NCBI GenBank assembly: GCA_021234155.1
Contig: JAJEKV010000032.1
Location: 10,670,099-10,734,098 of the forward strand
Direction: 5' to 3'
DNA length: 64,000 nucleotides
Source of the DNA: Isoetes taiwanensis
Taxonomy: Eukaryota; Streptophyta; Lycopodiopsida; Isoetales; Isoetaceae
In this document: piece by piece, positions 46,440-58,057 of the stretch
Layout: every line of letters starts with the position of its first letter
Position numbering within the stretch: position 1 is the first letter of the stretch
The notes under the pieces: model-generated
Seen by the model: the letters and a program-made list of their open reading frames with translations, nothing else
What the model was told of the DNA's origin: nothing
The model's database searches: none
Program-made: the position numbers and the translations under genes

Positions 46440-47178
46440 GAGATCACAAGGCGATGATTTTGTTAATGCAACTTTACATTAGATTTACGACATCATAAAA
46501 TACAATTGCAATATAAGGACAAAAGAAATACTATGGTCTAAGAGGTGCATCTATTGCCTATCTATAAAAGACTCCATCTATTGCCTATCACAACAAATTA
46601 TCAAAACCCGACTGTCTCTCCCCTCGGAAATCAGCATCACAACCTTAAGGGATCAGGGCTTACCATGATTAAAGTCTTACATCTATCACATAAAATCTAA
46701 AGGAAGAAATAAAAATATAGGAAGTTTTATAATGATGCCATTTTGTGGATTACTTTCCCATTCTAAATTCCCGTTCTTCTTAGTATTGCATCTTCAACAA
46801 AGAATGAAACTACACCAGAACATACATGATGGCAAAACAGAAAAATTGAGATGAGTACATATTTTTCTTCAAGTATTTGATTCGATTGGAGAGCTAGAGG
46901 CGAAATGTTCAATATATAACATAACATTATAACATGAAATACAATGGCAATATAAGAAGGACAAATAACAAGAAATATTAATTGGTCTAAAGGTTCTGTT
47001 GAGAAGCATGGAGATGTATGCAAACATTGCAAAAGCAAGAAATCAAAATGGTAGAGTAGAGCTAACAAAAGGTCATATAAATTCAGAGCAAATATACCTG
47101 CAAATAAAGGAATTAATTCAGAGCTTTATACGATGCCATTTTGCCATGGCGACAGAGAAACCTGAGAAGCGTGCATAC

Positions 47179-47400
47179 CTTGCAACAAAGTACAGTTATG
47201 AAGAGAGCTAAAAAGACCGAAATGAGGTAAACCGCGGCAAGTGGAGGAGAGCTAGAGAGTCGGAAGGAAAATTCCCTCCCATTCTCGTTTCTTGCTATTT
47301 CCTCCCGAACCCGAATCCCGTTTTCCCCCTTAATTTTCGCAAAATTCAAAATACAACCTAACAAACCCACTACGCTTTTAACTATTTTTGTAGTTAGAAA
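47179..47400 (-). promoter_or_regulatory. Probable 5' leader exon of the phosphatase-like gene
   Basis: On the minus strand a strong donor (TTGCAAG|GTATGCACG) ends at 47179, and no long frame starts in the leader. A leader exon spliced to the coding start at 46439 is plausible, with the promoter just above about 47400, where a LINE fragment now begins. The span 46440-47178 would be the leader intron plus untranslated sequence. No TATA box is assigned. Confidence 0.4.
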
Positions 47401-47419
47401 TTGAATTTTTGAGACACTA

Positions 47420-48645
47420 TATTGTGCTTTGACCCGTGTGGCTCGGTCTTATAAGTATTTGGGCATTGAGTTTGCTACTACCACACACTTTGGGATGCAT
47501 CCATCGTTACGGGTCACTACAGTGGAAAGCCTCAGATGCAATGCAAAAAACAATCACAAGGCGTAGTCAGATGCATGGGGTCACCGAGGCACACTTGTTC
47601 GTGGCCTTGGTTGAACCGGTCCTCCTCTATGGGGCGGTGTGGGGGGCCGGTGATATCCCTCACCACTTGGAGCGATCTAGAGCGGTGCATGAAGGCCTTC
47701 TTGGCCGGGCACCGGGAGTGAAATCCACGGTCCCATATCGATCTTGCTCCGAGGCGGACTTCCTTCCATTCTGAGGGTCGCTACCGAACGTCACATTATT
47801 TACTTCGAGGAAGGTGGTGGCTATGGATGAAGCCCGGCTGCCCAACCTTGCTTTGGCGTGGCGATGGGCCCGCCGGCGACTCAAAGCTTCTTTGGAAAGA
47901 CAAGCAAGCCCGGTGGTTCTCGCTATGGAATGTGCGGGCACACGGATGTGGACCGGTGCATACAGAAGGAACGCTACCGCCTTGAAGCAAGATACTTGGA
48001 TGCTTGCTTCATGGCCAAGCTTTGGGATGCAGAGGCCCTGGCCACATGTCAAGGTGGCAAATTATCGACGGCGAGTTAATCCCATGCTCACGAGGGGCCC
48101 ACACCACTACTGCGCACCCATCTACCCATGAAAAAGCGGGGGTGATTGCTTCCATTCGCCGACAGTGCACACCACCTCCGCGTGAGACAGGGAGATGGAT
48201 TCGAGCCGCTGCGTGAGGGCGAGTCCTGTCCGTCTTGCCAACGAGGCGCCATTGAGGATGAAAGTCACGCCTCCGGGCTGTCCGCGATGCGAGCATATCC
48301 GGGGCTCGGTATGCTCGGTTAGTTGTGCCCCATCGGGGCCTTGCATGAGCTCTTGAGCACGACCTCTGAGAGGCTTGTTGGGATCGTACCTCAGGGAGGT
48401 AATGGATACGCGGACTCGGTTATGCCCCCCGTCCGACATTAACCTGTTGTACTTGTGATTATGTATATAAGCGTGCAATATGTCAAAGATCCTTATTGCT
48501 ACTAAGGTTTTTCCCGAAAACCCGCCGGGTGGGGGTTTTAATCCCGTAGTAATATCGCTGCACGCTCTCTCTTTGTACTTGGGTCCCATAGGCCAGTTGG
48601 TCTCCGTGGACGATAAAATCATATTCTATTCTATTCTATTCTATG
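47420..48645 (+). mobile_element. LINE, 5'-truncated 3' end
   Basis: Same family as the LINE at 22.7 kb. It starts within the RT C-terminal part (SYKYLGIEFATT, 47447) and continues in broken frames through RVATERHIIYFEEVVAMDEA (47779) and the zinc-knuckle-like CPSCQRGAIEDESH (48228). The 3' UTR carries CCCATAGGCCAGTTGGTCTC (48587) and GTGGACGATAAAA, followed by a TTCTA/ATTCT pentamer tail (48625-48645). Much of it matches the 23.4-24.6 kb copy, with small indels. No clear target duplication was found. Confidence 0.88.
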
Positions 48646-48791
48646 GAAAAAATCTCGCGTATGTTCTCTAAAGAAAATGCCGGAGAAGAAGACTTCTGCT
48701 TAGAAACGTAGCCATGGCCATAGCCATTCCTCTGCCATAGACGTTCCTGGTCCTCTGCCATAGCCATTCACAAAAAGTTCACAAAAATCTG

Positions 48792-49269
48792 CCGGAAAAT
48801 TTTTTCATATACGAAATTTTAACCAGCTTCAAATTTCGCCCTGTTTCAGCAGGTTTTTAAACAGCGAAATTTTATGTCGACGTAGTGTCGGGGTTTTTGG
48901 GCGCCGCCGCCTCCTCATTGCAGAGGCCCTCAAAAATGCATCAGCCAGAAACCCATTAGACAAGGTCGAATCAATGCTTTTTTGTCTATTTTTTCGGAGG
49001 GCCAGCACAGGGCTAGCCACCATTCATAAGAACAGGCATAGACAAGGGCATACAGAGACCCGGAGGCCATAGCCAAGCTTGTTTTGTGCATCTGGCTGCA
49101 TAGACAAGGCCTGAATCGAAAGGAAAAATCAGTGACGAAATTCAAGAAACAAAATTGAAGGCCAGAAACTGCTATAGGTACAAAGATCTGCTCACGCGGG
49201 CTAAATCTGAAGCTGGTCAAAATTTCGTAAGGAATTTTAAGGGATTGAAAATTCCAGTCCCTTAAAATT
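48792..49269. mobile_element. MITE-like element with 32-bp inverted arms
   Basis: Positions 48810-48841 and 49198-49229 are reverse complements with three mismatches in 32 (core GAAGCTGGT-AAAATTTCGTA); weaker similarity runs further on both sides. Beyond the right arm a perfect 12-bp inverted repeat (49233-49244 and 49258-49269) adds a hairpin. The element would be roughly 450-480 bp. The ORF at 48829-49023 is contained in it and is not called. Confidence 0.55.
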
Positions 49270-49309
49270 ACCTCTTCCATAATTTCAAGCAAATGGTTAC
49301 TACGTTTAT

Positions 49310-49415
49310 ATTTTCAGGCGGTCAGGATTCCGCCTGAGAATTTTTCGGCCACCCCGCCAGCCTCGGCGGAGCACTGGCGGAAAATTCTCAGGCGGAATCC
49401 TTCCCCCCCTGAAAA
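49310..49415. repeat. Foldback element upstream of the DYW gene
   Basis: Arms GGATTCCGCCTGAGAATTTT (from 49325) and its reverse complement (49381-49400) are perfect over 20 bp. Weaker complementarity runs outward through ttttcagg and inward through GGCC/GGCGG words, giving a long hairpin with a GC-rich loop. It lies about 240 bp before the PPR start codon. Confidence 0.8.
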
Positions 49416-49649
49416 TTATCTAATACATACCTAGAGCACGGACAAATTAGCTTTCAGATGAACGTTTTCGTGGTGTACCCATTCTACTGCCCCACTAGGG
49501 GGCTCCATTTGGGGCCTGATCGGGGCACTGCAACAGGGCCATCTCCAATCTCAGTTCTGGAGGTCCTCATTCTTGCCTTCCGGCGGTTTGAACGCTATAG
49601 GAAGTTCGCTCTCTCTGAATGAAGATCTTACAACGTTTCAGGACACGCA

Positions 49650-52600
49650 ATGTTGGTAGCTTCTCATCCATTCCAAAAACCTGTTTTGGTCCCCTTAAAT
49701 AATCCGTTGGAGCATGGGTTTTGCACTATTGCGAATCAGAATTTGTTAGATTCTTATGGCTTGTGTAGAGCAGGCTTATGCCATGGCCACAATCCAAATT
49801 CTTCAGTGCGTTTGGATAACACGAGGATCAAGGTAAACAATATAACTTTTGTATTTTTTTCTTTGAATAATAGTCATCTCAGACAAAGATTTTCTCAGTT
49901 ACAGACAAAACCCAAAACGCATACTGGTTCTAGACATGAGAGGCCTACCTGGGTCGATTCTAAAGTTAAAGGCGTGGTGGAAAATGGCAAGAAAAAGAAA
50001 CGGATAAAAGGAGATAGTCCATGTGAACTTGACAAAGGCTCCTTAATCCCTCGTAATCTTCCTGGTCACTTGTTGAAAGAAAACAATATTTTGGAGATGC
50101 TAAGCATAGAGGAGGCCCTCTCTGTTTTGGACCAGGGGATCCTGCTACCTTCAATAGAAGACTTTATTTTGACCTTGCAGAAGTGCAGAAAGAAACAAAA
50201 TCCAGCATATGCTAAGCGTGTGCATACACACATTTGTGATCATGGCCTTGAAGCTCACAGAGCTGTTGGAAACTATATTGTGCCAATGTTTGTGGAATGT
50301 GGAAATGCGTTTGATGCCCAGCAGGTTTTTGAGAGGCTGATTTATCACAATGAGCATTCCTGGACTTCTCTTATATTAGCATGCACCGAGTGTGGGCAAT
50401 CGAAGTATGCCTTGAAACTCTACCAAAGAATGCAAATTGATGGTTCACATCCTGGTAGTCATACCTTTATGGCACTAGTGAAAGCATGTACTATGCTAAA
50501 GGATATAGAAAATGGACGGAAAATCCACAGAGATATCAAACACCTAGGCTTTGAGGAAAATCAATATGTTGGAAATGCTTTGGTGGACATGTATGCCAAA
50601 TGTGGATTGCTTTTGGAAGCTCGAGCTGTCTTTGATGGACTGCCTGTTCGTGACGTCGTGTCATGGAGTGCACTAATGGCAGGATATGCTGAACATGGGC
50701 AAGGGCAGGAGGCATTAAAATGTTTTAAGCAAATGCAATTGAATGGCATCTCTCCAGATGCAGTTGCTTTTATCAATGTTTTGAAAGCTTGTGGCAGCAT
50801 CGATGATGTATGCAATCTCTGCAAGTTACACATGGAAATAAAAAGAAGCGGGTTTGAAAGAAATCTAAATGTTGCTAGCACATTAGTGAGCATGTATTCC
50901 AGATGCGGTTTTCTTGAAGAGGCACAAAAAGTGTTCGATAAATTATCATTTCATGATGTTGTATCCTGGAATTCAATAATTACGGGATGTGTCGAAAATG
51001 GCCTTGGTCATAGAGCGCTGGTGTCTTTTGAACAGATGCGACTGGAAGGCATATCTCCAGATGCAATCACCTTCACTGGTGTTTTAAAAGCATGTGGCAT
51101 CACTGGTTCTTTAGACAAGGGCCGTGAATTACATAAGGAGATCTTAAGAAAAGGGCTTGCAAGACATTTGCAGGTTGGAAGTACGTTGGTTGACATGTAT
51201 GCTAAATGTGGATCATTTGTGGAGGCACGGAAAGTTTTTCAAAATCTCATACTTCGAGATGTTGTGTCATACACTGCATTAATTGCCAGCTATAGTGAAC
51301 ATGGACATGTCCAGGAAGCAGTCCAATGTTTTGAACAGATGCAGCAAGCAGGCATCTCACCAAATATTATCACTTATATCTCTATTTTGAAGGCTTGTGG
51401 CAGCATAGGAGCCATAGGTAAAGGTCGACAGGTACACACTATGATCAGACAAAGCGGGATTGATACGGAGCCTCTGGTTGGTAATGCTTTGGTGGACATG
51501 TATGCTACATGTGCCTCACTTGCAGAAGCAGAGGAAGTATTTGACAAGCTGCCAGTACGGGATGTCAGGTCATGGAAAGCACTTCTATCAGGTTATGTAG
51601 AAAATGGACTTGGAGGTGCAGCACTGAAGTGCTTTGAGCAGATGGTCTTACAAAATGTCTCTCCAGATGTTCCTACCCTTACCTGTGTTTTGAAAGCTTG
51701 TGGAAATATAGGAGCAATAGATGAAGGCAGAGGCATAAGAATAATAATTGAGAAACAAGGACTTGTAAAGGATCTTCATGTTGGAAGCAGTTTGATCAAT
51801 ATGTTTGTCAAATGTGGTGCCGTTTTAGATGCTCAGGATGTCTTTAACAATATGCCAAATCGGAACGTTGTGTTATGGAGTGCATTGATTGCTGGATACG
51901 CTGAGCATGGACTTACACAGGAGGCTCTACAATGTTTTGAACAAATGCAAATAGAGGGAGTCTCTCCAAATGAAATTACTTTTGCTTGTGTCTTGAATGC
52001 TTGTGGTAACATAGGAGCCATAGACAAGGGACGAGAATTACATAGGAAAGTCTCAGAATGTGGATTCCAGGAGGACCTTTATATTGGAAACACTTTAGTT
52101 GACATGTACTTCAAATGTGGTTCATTTATTGAGGCACAAAAGGTATTCGACAATCTTCCAATTCGAGATACTATATCATGGTCTGCAATGATAAAAGGAT
52201 ATGGCACTAATAATAAATGTGACATGGCTTTACAATGTTTTGAGGATATGCAGCAGCAAATGGTGAAGCCAAATGGCATTACATTTACTTCTCTTCTTAG
52301 TGCATGTAGTCATGCAAACCTGTTAGTGGAGGGATATGACTTTTTCAAGTTGATGATAGACAAATACAGTATTACACCATCAATCAAGCACTATACATGT
52401 ATGGTTTTTCTTCTTGCACAATCAGGTTATTTATGTGAGGCAGAGAAGTTTCTTGAAACCAGAGTCTTTTCTCCCTCTGAGGAAACATGGGTTGCTTTGC
52501 TCAGTGCCTGTAAAACATATGGGGAAGTAGAGCTAGGAATGAAGTGCTTTAAGCAGCTACTTCACATGAATTTAAAAGATGCAAGTCCGTACATTCTCAT

Positions 52601-53081
52601 GGCAAACATTTATGCTAACGCTGGCAGGTTGGATGATGCATATGAAATCGAGCTGCTGCGAAAGCATAACAGAGTTAAAAAGAAACCTGCATTGGCATTG
52701 ATAGAGGTGGGATTAAAAGTGCACGAGTTCATGGTAGTTGATAACCGAAGCAGTGAAATGTCAATGCTAGAAATCTTATGTTCTAGATTGAAGGAAGAAG
52801 GGCATGTGCCGGAGCTAGATCTGGTTCTGAGACCCATTTCTGATGAGCAGAAAGAAATAGCATTATGCGGGCATGCAGAAAAACAGGCCATAGCCTTTGG
52901 GCTTCTAAATACAGCACCAGGTCAATCATTGCGTATAACAAAAAATTTGAGAATGTGTAATGACTGCCACAATGTAAGTAAGATTGTATCCAGGATTGAA
53001 AGACGGGAGATTATTGTTCGTGACACCCATTGTGTGCACCATTTCCAAGATGGTTTATGCTCTTGTGGTGATATGTTATGA
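49650..53081 (+). CDS. DYW-class PPR protein (ends DML)
   Basis: A single open frame of 1143 codons, a PLS-class pentatricopeptide repeat protein. Residues 1 to about 170 are basic and free of repeats, possibly an organelle transit peptide plus linker. PPR repeats then run to about residue 960, with units such as ALVDMYAKCGLLLEARAVFD and DVVSWSALMAGYAEHGQGQE. E/E+ regions lead into a DYW deaminase-like domain with HAE at about 1075-1077, CNDCH at about 1103-1107 and HHF-x-DG-x-CSCGD at the end. These are the zinc and catalytic residues of C-to-U editing enzymes, and all are kept. The usual terminal Asp-Tyr-Trp is DML. The expected role is site-specific RNA editing in plastids or mitochondria; the target is unknown. 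No intron is seen. Confidence 0.95.
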   Translation: MLVASHPFQKPVLVPLNNPLEHGFCTIANQNLLDSYGLCRAGLCHGHNPNSSVRLDNTRIKVNNITFVFFSLNNSHLRQRFSQLQTKPKTHTGSRHERPTWVDSKVKGVVENGKKKKRIKGDSPCELDKGSLIPRNLPGHLLKENNILEMLSIEEALSVLDQGILLPSIEDFILTLQKCRKKQNPAYAKRVHTHICDHGLEAHRAVGNYIVPMFVECGNAFDAQQVFERLIYHNEHSWTSLILACTECGQSKYALKLYQRMQIDGSHPGSHTFMALVKACTMLKDIENGRKIHRDIKHLGFEENQYVGNALVDMYAKCGLLLEARAVFDGLPVRDVVSWSALMAGYAEHGQGQEALKCFKQMQLNGISPDAVAFINVLKACGSIDDVCNLCKLHMEIKRSGFERNLNVASTLVSMYSRCGFLEEAQKVFDKLSFHDVVSWNSIITGCVENGLGHRALVSFEQMRLEGISPDAITFTGVLKACGITGSLDKGRELHKEILRKGLARHLQVGSTLVDMYAKCGSFVEARKVFQNLILRDVVSYTALIASYSEHGHVQEAVQCFEQMQQAGISPNIITYISILKACGSIGAIGKGRQVHTMIRQSGIDTEPLVGNALVDMYATCASLAEAEEVFDKLPVRDVRSWKALLSGYVENGLGGAALKCFEQMVLQNVSPDVPTLTCVLKACGNIGAIDEGRGIRIIIEKQGLVKDLHVGSSLINMFVKCGAVLDAQDVFNNMPNRNVVLWSALIAGYAEHGLTQEALQCFEQMQIEGVSPNEITFACVLNACGNIGAIDKGRELHRKVSECGFQEDLYIGNTLVDMYFKCGSFIEAQKVFDNLPIRDTISWSAMIKGYGTNNKCDMALQCFEDMQQQMVKPNGITFTSLLSACSHANLLVEGYDFFKLMIDKYSITPSIKHYTCMVFLLAQSGYLCEAEKFLETRVFSPSEETWVALLSACKTYGEVELGMKCFKQLLHMNLKDASPYILMANIYANAGRLDDAYEIELLRKHNRVKKKPALALIEVGLKVHEFMVVDNRSSEMSMLEILCSRLKEEGHVPELDLVLRPISDEQKEIALCGHAEKQAIAFGLLNTAPGQSLRITKNLRMCNDCHNVSKIVSRIERREIIVRDTHCVHHFQDGLCSCGDML

Positions 53082-54500
53082 TGTGTCATTTGTAAACCAC
53101 AGGACCTGCAAAATATATTGTTCAAATTCAACATATGCTCAGACAAGAGGTGCTCTGGCAAGGCAGCTATCTCCAAGTGCTTTTCTAACCATGTACATTG
53201 TGAAGGATCATGTGCTGTTTCAAACAACAACAGTGTGTGTGTTCACAAATGCTATGATGACATAATCAGGGGTTCGGTAGTTGCCATCACACCTTTGCTA
53301 CTTCTGGATATCATTGGGAGGTATGAGCAAAACCGAATTATGAAAGGCTGGCGATAGTGAAGAAGAGGAGGACTAGAGGAAAAAGAACAGGAAGCAAGCT
53401 ACTGTGCCTCCATCAGTTTCACATTGCAACACTTAGTCGGCTCAAAACCTCTCAATTTTGCATCTTCATTCCAGGTGCCTGTATTGAAATTGCTGTTGAA
53501 ATTAATGAAGACTCCCAAGCTTACCATAGCATGTTTGTGAGGAAATGTTAGGGAAGTTCCTGAGATCAATGAATTGACCCTTAGACATTGTAATGTTTCC
53601 CCCCATTGACTCTACAGCATCATGCCAAGTGCCTTCTACCTCTCAAGTTTATTGCGAAATGCTGAATGCACCTGTTCAACTTCCTATCAGTCCCCATAAA
53701 CTCCTTTAATCTTGTGGGACAACTTTACTGGAGTGCTGTAAAAAATTCTCCTGCACTGCAAAGCGATTGTGCAGACTTGTTTCTAGGATGTAAATTTAAA
53801 ATTTTAAAAGCAAATATGGCTTAATGTGCAAGCCACATGAATTTTTAACTTTCTCATGTTGTCACAAATTTTTATCCATTATCCTAATGGACAGTATTCT
53901 TCGTCCTAAATTCCTGATAAAACATTATTCTTTATATGCAAAACTTCCAGCCTAGATCTGTTTTTACCTCAACTTGTACCTCTCGCCTTGCATTCAATCA
54001 TATTATTTTAAAAGCAAATATGACTTGACGTGCAAGCCAATTGAATTTTTCAAGTCTGTAACAAAATTTCCTTAGTGGACAAGTCAGGAAGTATTCTCCC
54101 ATAATGGAACTTTTTTTTGTACAAACTTCTAGTCTAAATCTGTTTTTACCTCAACAACTTGTACCTCTTGTCTTGCACTCAATCACATATAGTTGTATTA
54201 ATGGAATTATAAGCAAGGGAGTATCAGGAACCGAGGAACTGTTCCCGATATATGAGAACTCAAGTCGACTGCCTTTTGGGAATGAAAAGTAACATTAGGG
54301 TATTTAACATTTAAAAAGCGCTGTTTTGAAATTAGCGGTAGAGCTGCTCACAAAGAGGTAGCGAGCAGGATTCCTCCATACCCTCTTTCACATCACATAT
54401 GCTTGAGTATCATATCTGGCCATATGTGGACGACAGCAGGACATCATATTATCAGGCGCTGGTTAAATATAAGCGTTAGTCAATGAACCAAACAGAAATA
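53082..54500. other. Intergenic between convergent PPR genes; tandem duplication
   Basis: The two PPR genes converge here. A segment of about 200 bp occurs twice in tandem (about 53798-54005 and 54006-54195), marked by tttaaaagcaaatatg and by ctgtttttacctcaac. The second copy has several small indels. No gene is recognised. Confidence 0.7.
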
Positions 54501-54511
54501 AATTTTATGCA

Positions 54512-57107
54512 TCAATACTTGATACCTGCTTCAACAATGAGGACATCTTTATGGGCGCCCATCCCATGTTTTTTCTCATGAAGTATAACTGGTAAAATTT
54601 GACGACCTTCAGTTTTGAAATCACTATCCAGCTTTGCCCTACAATAATTGAGGTTGCTTAATTTCAATCTGATCCGAAAATGAAAACGCAGCATGTCTTT
54701 TACCTTGCATAACCATAAGCGCACTTCATGCCAAGAAGGTGCCGTTTTCATCTGCACTTCATCTTCTGGTACGTACTGCATAAGAAGCAACATGCTACAT
54801 CTTCAGCTTCAACAAACAAAGTAACGAGTGCTCTCCAGCTTCTACATTGTTATAAACTCTGCTTGCAGCAAGAAGGGACATCCACACCACGGCATCTGGT
54901 TCGAGTGGCATTGCTTCTATGAGATCTCGTGCCTCATATAGGCATCCCACATGAGCAAGGATGTCCACCATGCATGCATAATGATCTACTGCTGGTGTAA
55001 TCCTATAGTCTTGACTCATTGAATGGAAAAAGTGGCATCCTCTATCCAGAAGGCATGAATGGCTACATGCAGAAAGAATTGAAATCCATGTAATTTCATC
55101 TGGTCTAAAGCCTTCCTGCAGCATTTCATTAAACAAACCAAATGGCTCTCTAGCCTCACCATGCTGAGTAGATCCCGCAATCATTGCATTCCACAATGCA
55201 ATGTCCCGCTTTTGCACATTCTCAAATACCTGGCGGGCATCATTTAAGCTTCCACGTTTTGCATACATGTCAATTAAAGAATTGTCTATGGAACCAATAG
55301 AAGCATATCCTGCTTCCAAACTTTTTGCATGAATCCATTTTCCATGTGATACTCCCATGCATGCATTTAGAATGCTGATAAATGTAACCTGATTTGGCTT
55401 AATTCCTTCTTCCTGCATTTGCCTAAAAAGCCTAATGGCTTCTAAGCAATTTCCATGCTGGATATGTCCCCCTATCATAGCACTCCATGAGACTACATTT
55501 TGTGACGATATCTTGCCAAAAACTTGACAAGCATCTCCTATGCTTCCACACTTGGCATACATATCAACTAGAGTACTACTGATAAGCATATCTGACCCAT
55601 ATCCAACTTTCAAGATACTAGAGTGGACAAATTTTCCTAATCCAATAGTCGATGTATTGCCATTATATATGCTTAGGATGCTTAGGTATGTTATCTGATC
55701 TGCTTCAACATGTTCCACTTGCATTTGCTCGAAAAGCTTCATAGCGACAGTTCCCTTCCCTTGCTGCAGAAATGTTGATATCATTGAAGTCCATGTAAAT
55801 GTATTTCGGGAAGGCATCCTTTGAAATGCATGGAAGGCATCATCTACACTACCACATTTCACATACATGTCCAGGAGTGTTCTAGAGACATTTGTATCTA
55901 GCTCCTGGCATGTTTTTACAGTATAGGCATGGACACGCTTGCCGTGTTCCAACATTCCTACATTTCCACATACACTAAGAACACTGACAAACGTGAATGC
56001 ATCAAATGTCAAGCATGCTTGTTGCATCCTTCCAAAAAGTTCTATTGTCTTTATAAAATTCCCTGAGTGCGCATATCCTGCAATAATTGTATTCCATGAG
56101 ATGGTATTCCATAAAGGCATTCTTTCAAACACATTTAGTGCAAACTCAATGTCCCAACACTTCGCATACATATCAGTGAGACTATTGCCAATAAAAGTGT
56201 GCAGGTCAAACCCAGATTGAAGAATATTTGCATGCATCCACTTTCCTTGTGCATGAGCCAACAACCTAATACATGCACAAAGGACGCCAACGCAGGTAAT
56301 TTCATTTGCTTTTATGCCATGCTGACACATTTGCTTAAAAAGAACCAAAGCCTCATGGCCATCATCTTTGTTGGCATATCCTGCAACCATTGCATTCCAA
56401 GACACAATGTTCCATGTTAACATTCTGTCAAAGACTTGTTGGGCACACTCCATGATGCCACACTTGGCATACATGTCTATAAGGGTACTGGAAACAAAAA
56501 TATCCGACTGACAACCTGCCCTTAGAATGTCAGCGTGAATATGCTTACCATACTCCAAAAATGCATTGCTGATGGCACAAGCATTTAGAGCGCTAACAAA
56601 AGTCACTCGAGTTGGCATCACACCTTCTTGCTTCATTTGATGGAAAAGTTCCAGGGCCTTCCTACCATCTCCACTGTGTGCATATGCTGTAATTAAAGAA
56701 GTCCACGTGAACACATTTGCCAAGGTAATAATCTCAAACACTTTCAGGGCATCTATTATGCTACCACATTTCGCATACATATTGATAAGTGTGTTATTCA
56801 AAAAAATGCTTGGCTCCAACCTGCGTCTGATAACCTGAACATGCACAAGCTTTCCTCTTGCCAGGTCTTCCATAGTGATGCAGCATTGCAAGATGCATGC
56901 CGAAATATCAAAAAACAATTCAAAGTTTTGCTGATTTACAGACCCCAAGATGTGCAATACCTCCATATATCTTCCTTCTTTACACATCGCCTTTACAGTC
57001 AAAGAATCAGTTCTATCCATTCTCATGCTGTTGATCTGGACCTTGTAAGATCTGACGTTCCATATGCAGTCTTTTACGATTCCATGTCCTGCAGTCAGAA
57101 ACTGCAC
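54512..57107 (-). CDS. PLS-class PPR protein with eroded E region
   Basis: An open frame of 770 codons (57107-54795) made mostly of PPR repeats, with units such as TLIDMYAKCGIMECAQQVFD and NIVSWNAMVAGYANKDDGHE. Repeats begin at about residue 60, and the last is followed by the start of an E domain (MPLEPDAVVWMSLLAASRVY), then a stop after LLCLLKLKM. E-type sequence continues past the stop in another frame (QYVPEDEVQMKTAPSWHEVR, 54775-54715), then a possible intron (GTAAAAG ... TTATTGTAG) and an E+-like AKLDSDFKTEGRQILP. No DYW domain follows. Either the E region is broken, or a short intron restores it. The N-terminus is short and not clearly a transit peptide. The likely role is organelle RNA processing. 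Confidence 0.85.
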
Positions 57108-58057
57108 TTAGCCTTGCACAAATTTCCGCACATTAAAAATATCTGTATCTTCAGGACAATCACATAGATTCCTGTATGATTTAATTGCTGCTATAAGACG
57201 GAAGAGGCAATAATTCTAGAATAAATCATGGTACAACAAGATGCTTAAAAATGACCAATATAAAGAACAAGGAAAGTTAACAGATTTAAATCAGAAGTTC
57301 CAATTTTGTCAAAAAGTAGCACACCCAAATATAAGAATATTAGGGAACCAGTTATTCAGAAAATTATCACACCTCCTCTCATTACAGTAAAATTGCAGGG
57401 TATAAAAGCTGGGGTTAGTGAAGATCTGATGGAACAAATGCAACAATAGAATAAAGTGCCAAAAACAAAAATGGAACACACCTGCTCCAACAGCTAAATC
57501 CTTCCCACTCCTGCTTAAACGCTTCATCAGATTTAGAACGAGGTCATTCCTTGTTGGTCATTGCAGGTTCTCGAAATTGTTGATAGAGCACGAGTCATGA
57601 GTAGATTTAAACTGGTTCCTTCTAGCACATTTTCACACACGCAAACAGCCCACCAAAGGAATAAACGAACAGAGGTTTGAACGGTCCAAATCGTGCAAAT
57701 CATGAAGTTCCAAGTTTCTGCAGAGCTTAACCCAGAAGGAACTGCCCATATCAGAAACTAAACAAAACACCCAAAGCATTCGTAGGCACCAAAAAGCATG
57801 TTTCACAGTCACCGGACATGTTAGGAGGACACCGTGGCAAATCCGACGGACAATAGTTGATTGGAAGGAAATACAAAGAACACGTGCTTATTGGGGAAAA
57901 CTTAAAGGACCCAATTCTGGAATGTAATCTGTGAGGCAGACCGGTAGGAGGAGAAGGGCAGAGCATTCTGGCTAGCCTGGTCGCCGGAGCTAGAAAGCTG
58001 GCTCTTCATTTCGCCCCGTCATTCAGAGCCTCGCACCATAACTGCTTGGCTCGCTCC
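57108..58057. promoter_or_regulatory. Divergent intergenic region
   Basis: About 950 bp between the start codons of the minus-strand PPR gene and the plus-strand aminotransferase. It must hold both promoters. The 100 bp just before 58058 are stop-free in the aminotransferase frame but contain no ATG, which supports the chosen start. I assign no specific elements; the short ORFs here are not convincing. Confidence 0.5.

Noticed and set aside
49650-57107. The two PPR genes as a recent inverted duplication
   Set aside because: Their repeat sequences and lengths differ widely, and one has a DYW domain while the other has a broken E region. Shared words are general PPR consensus.
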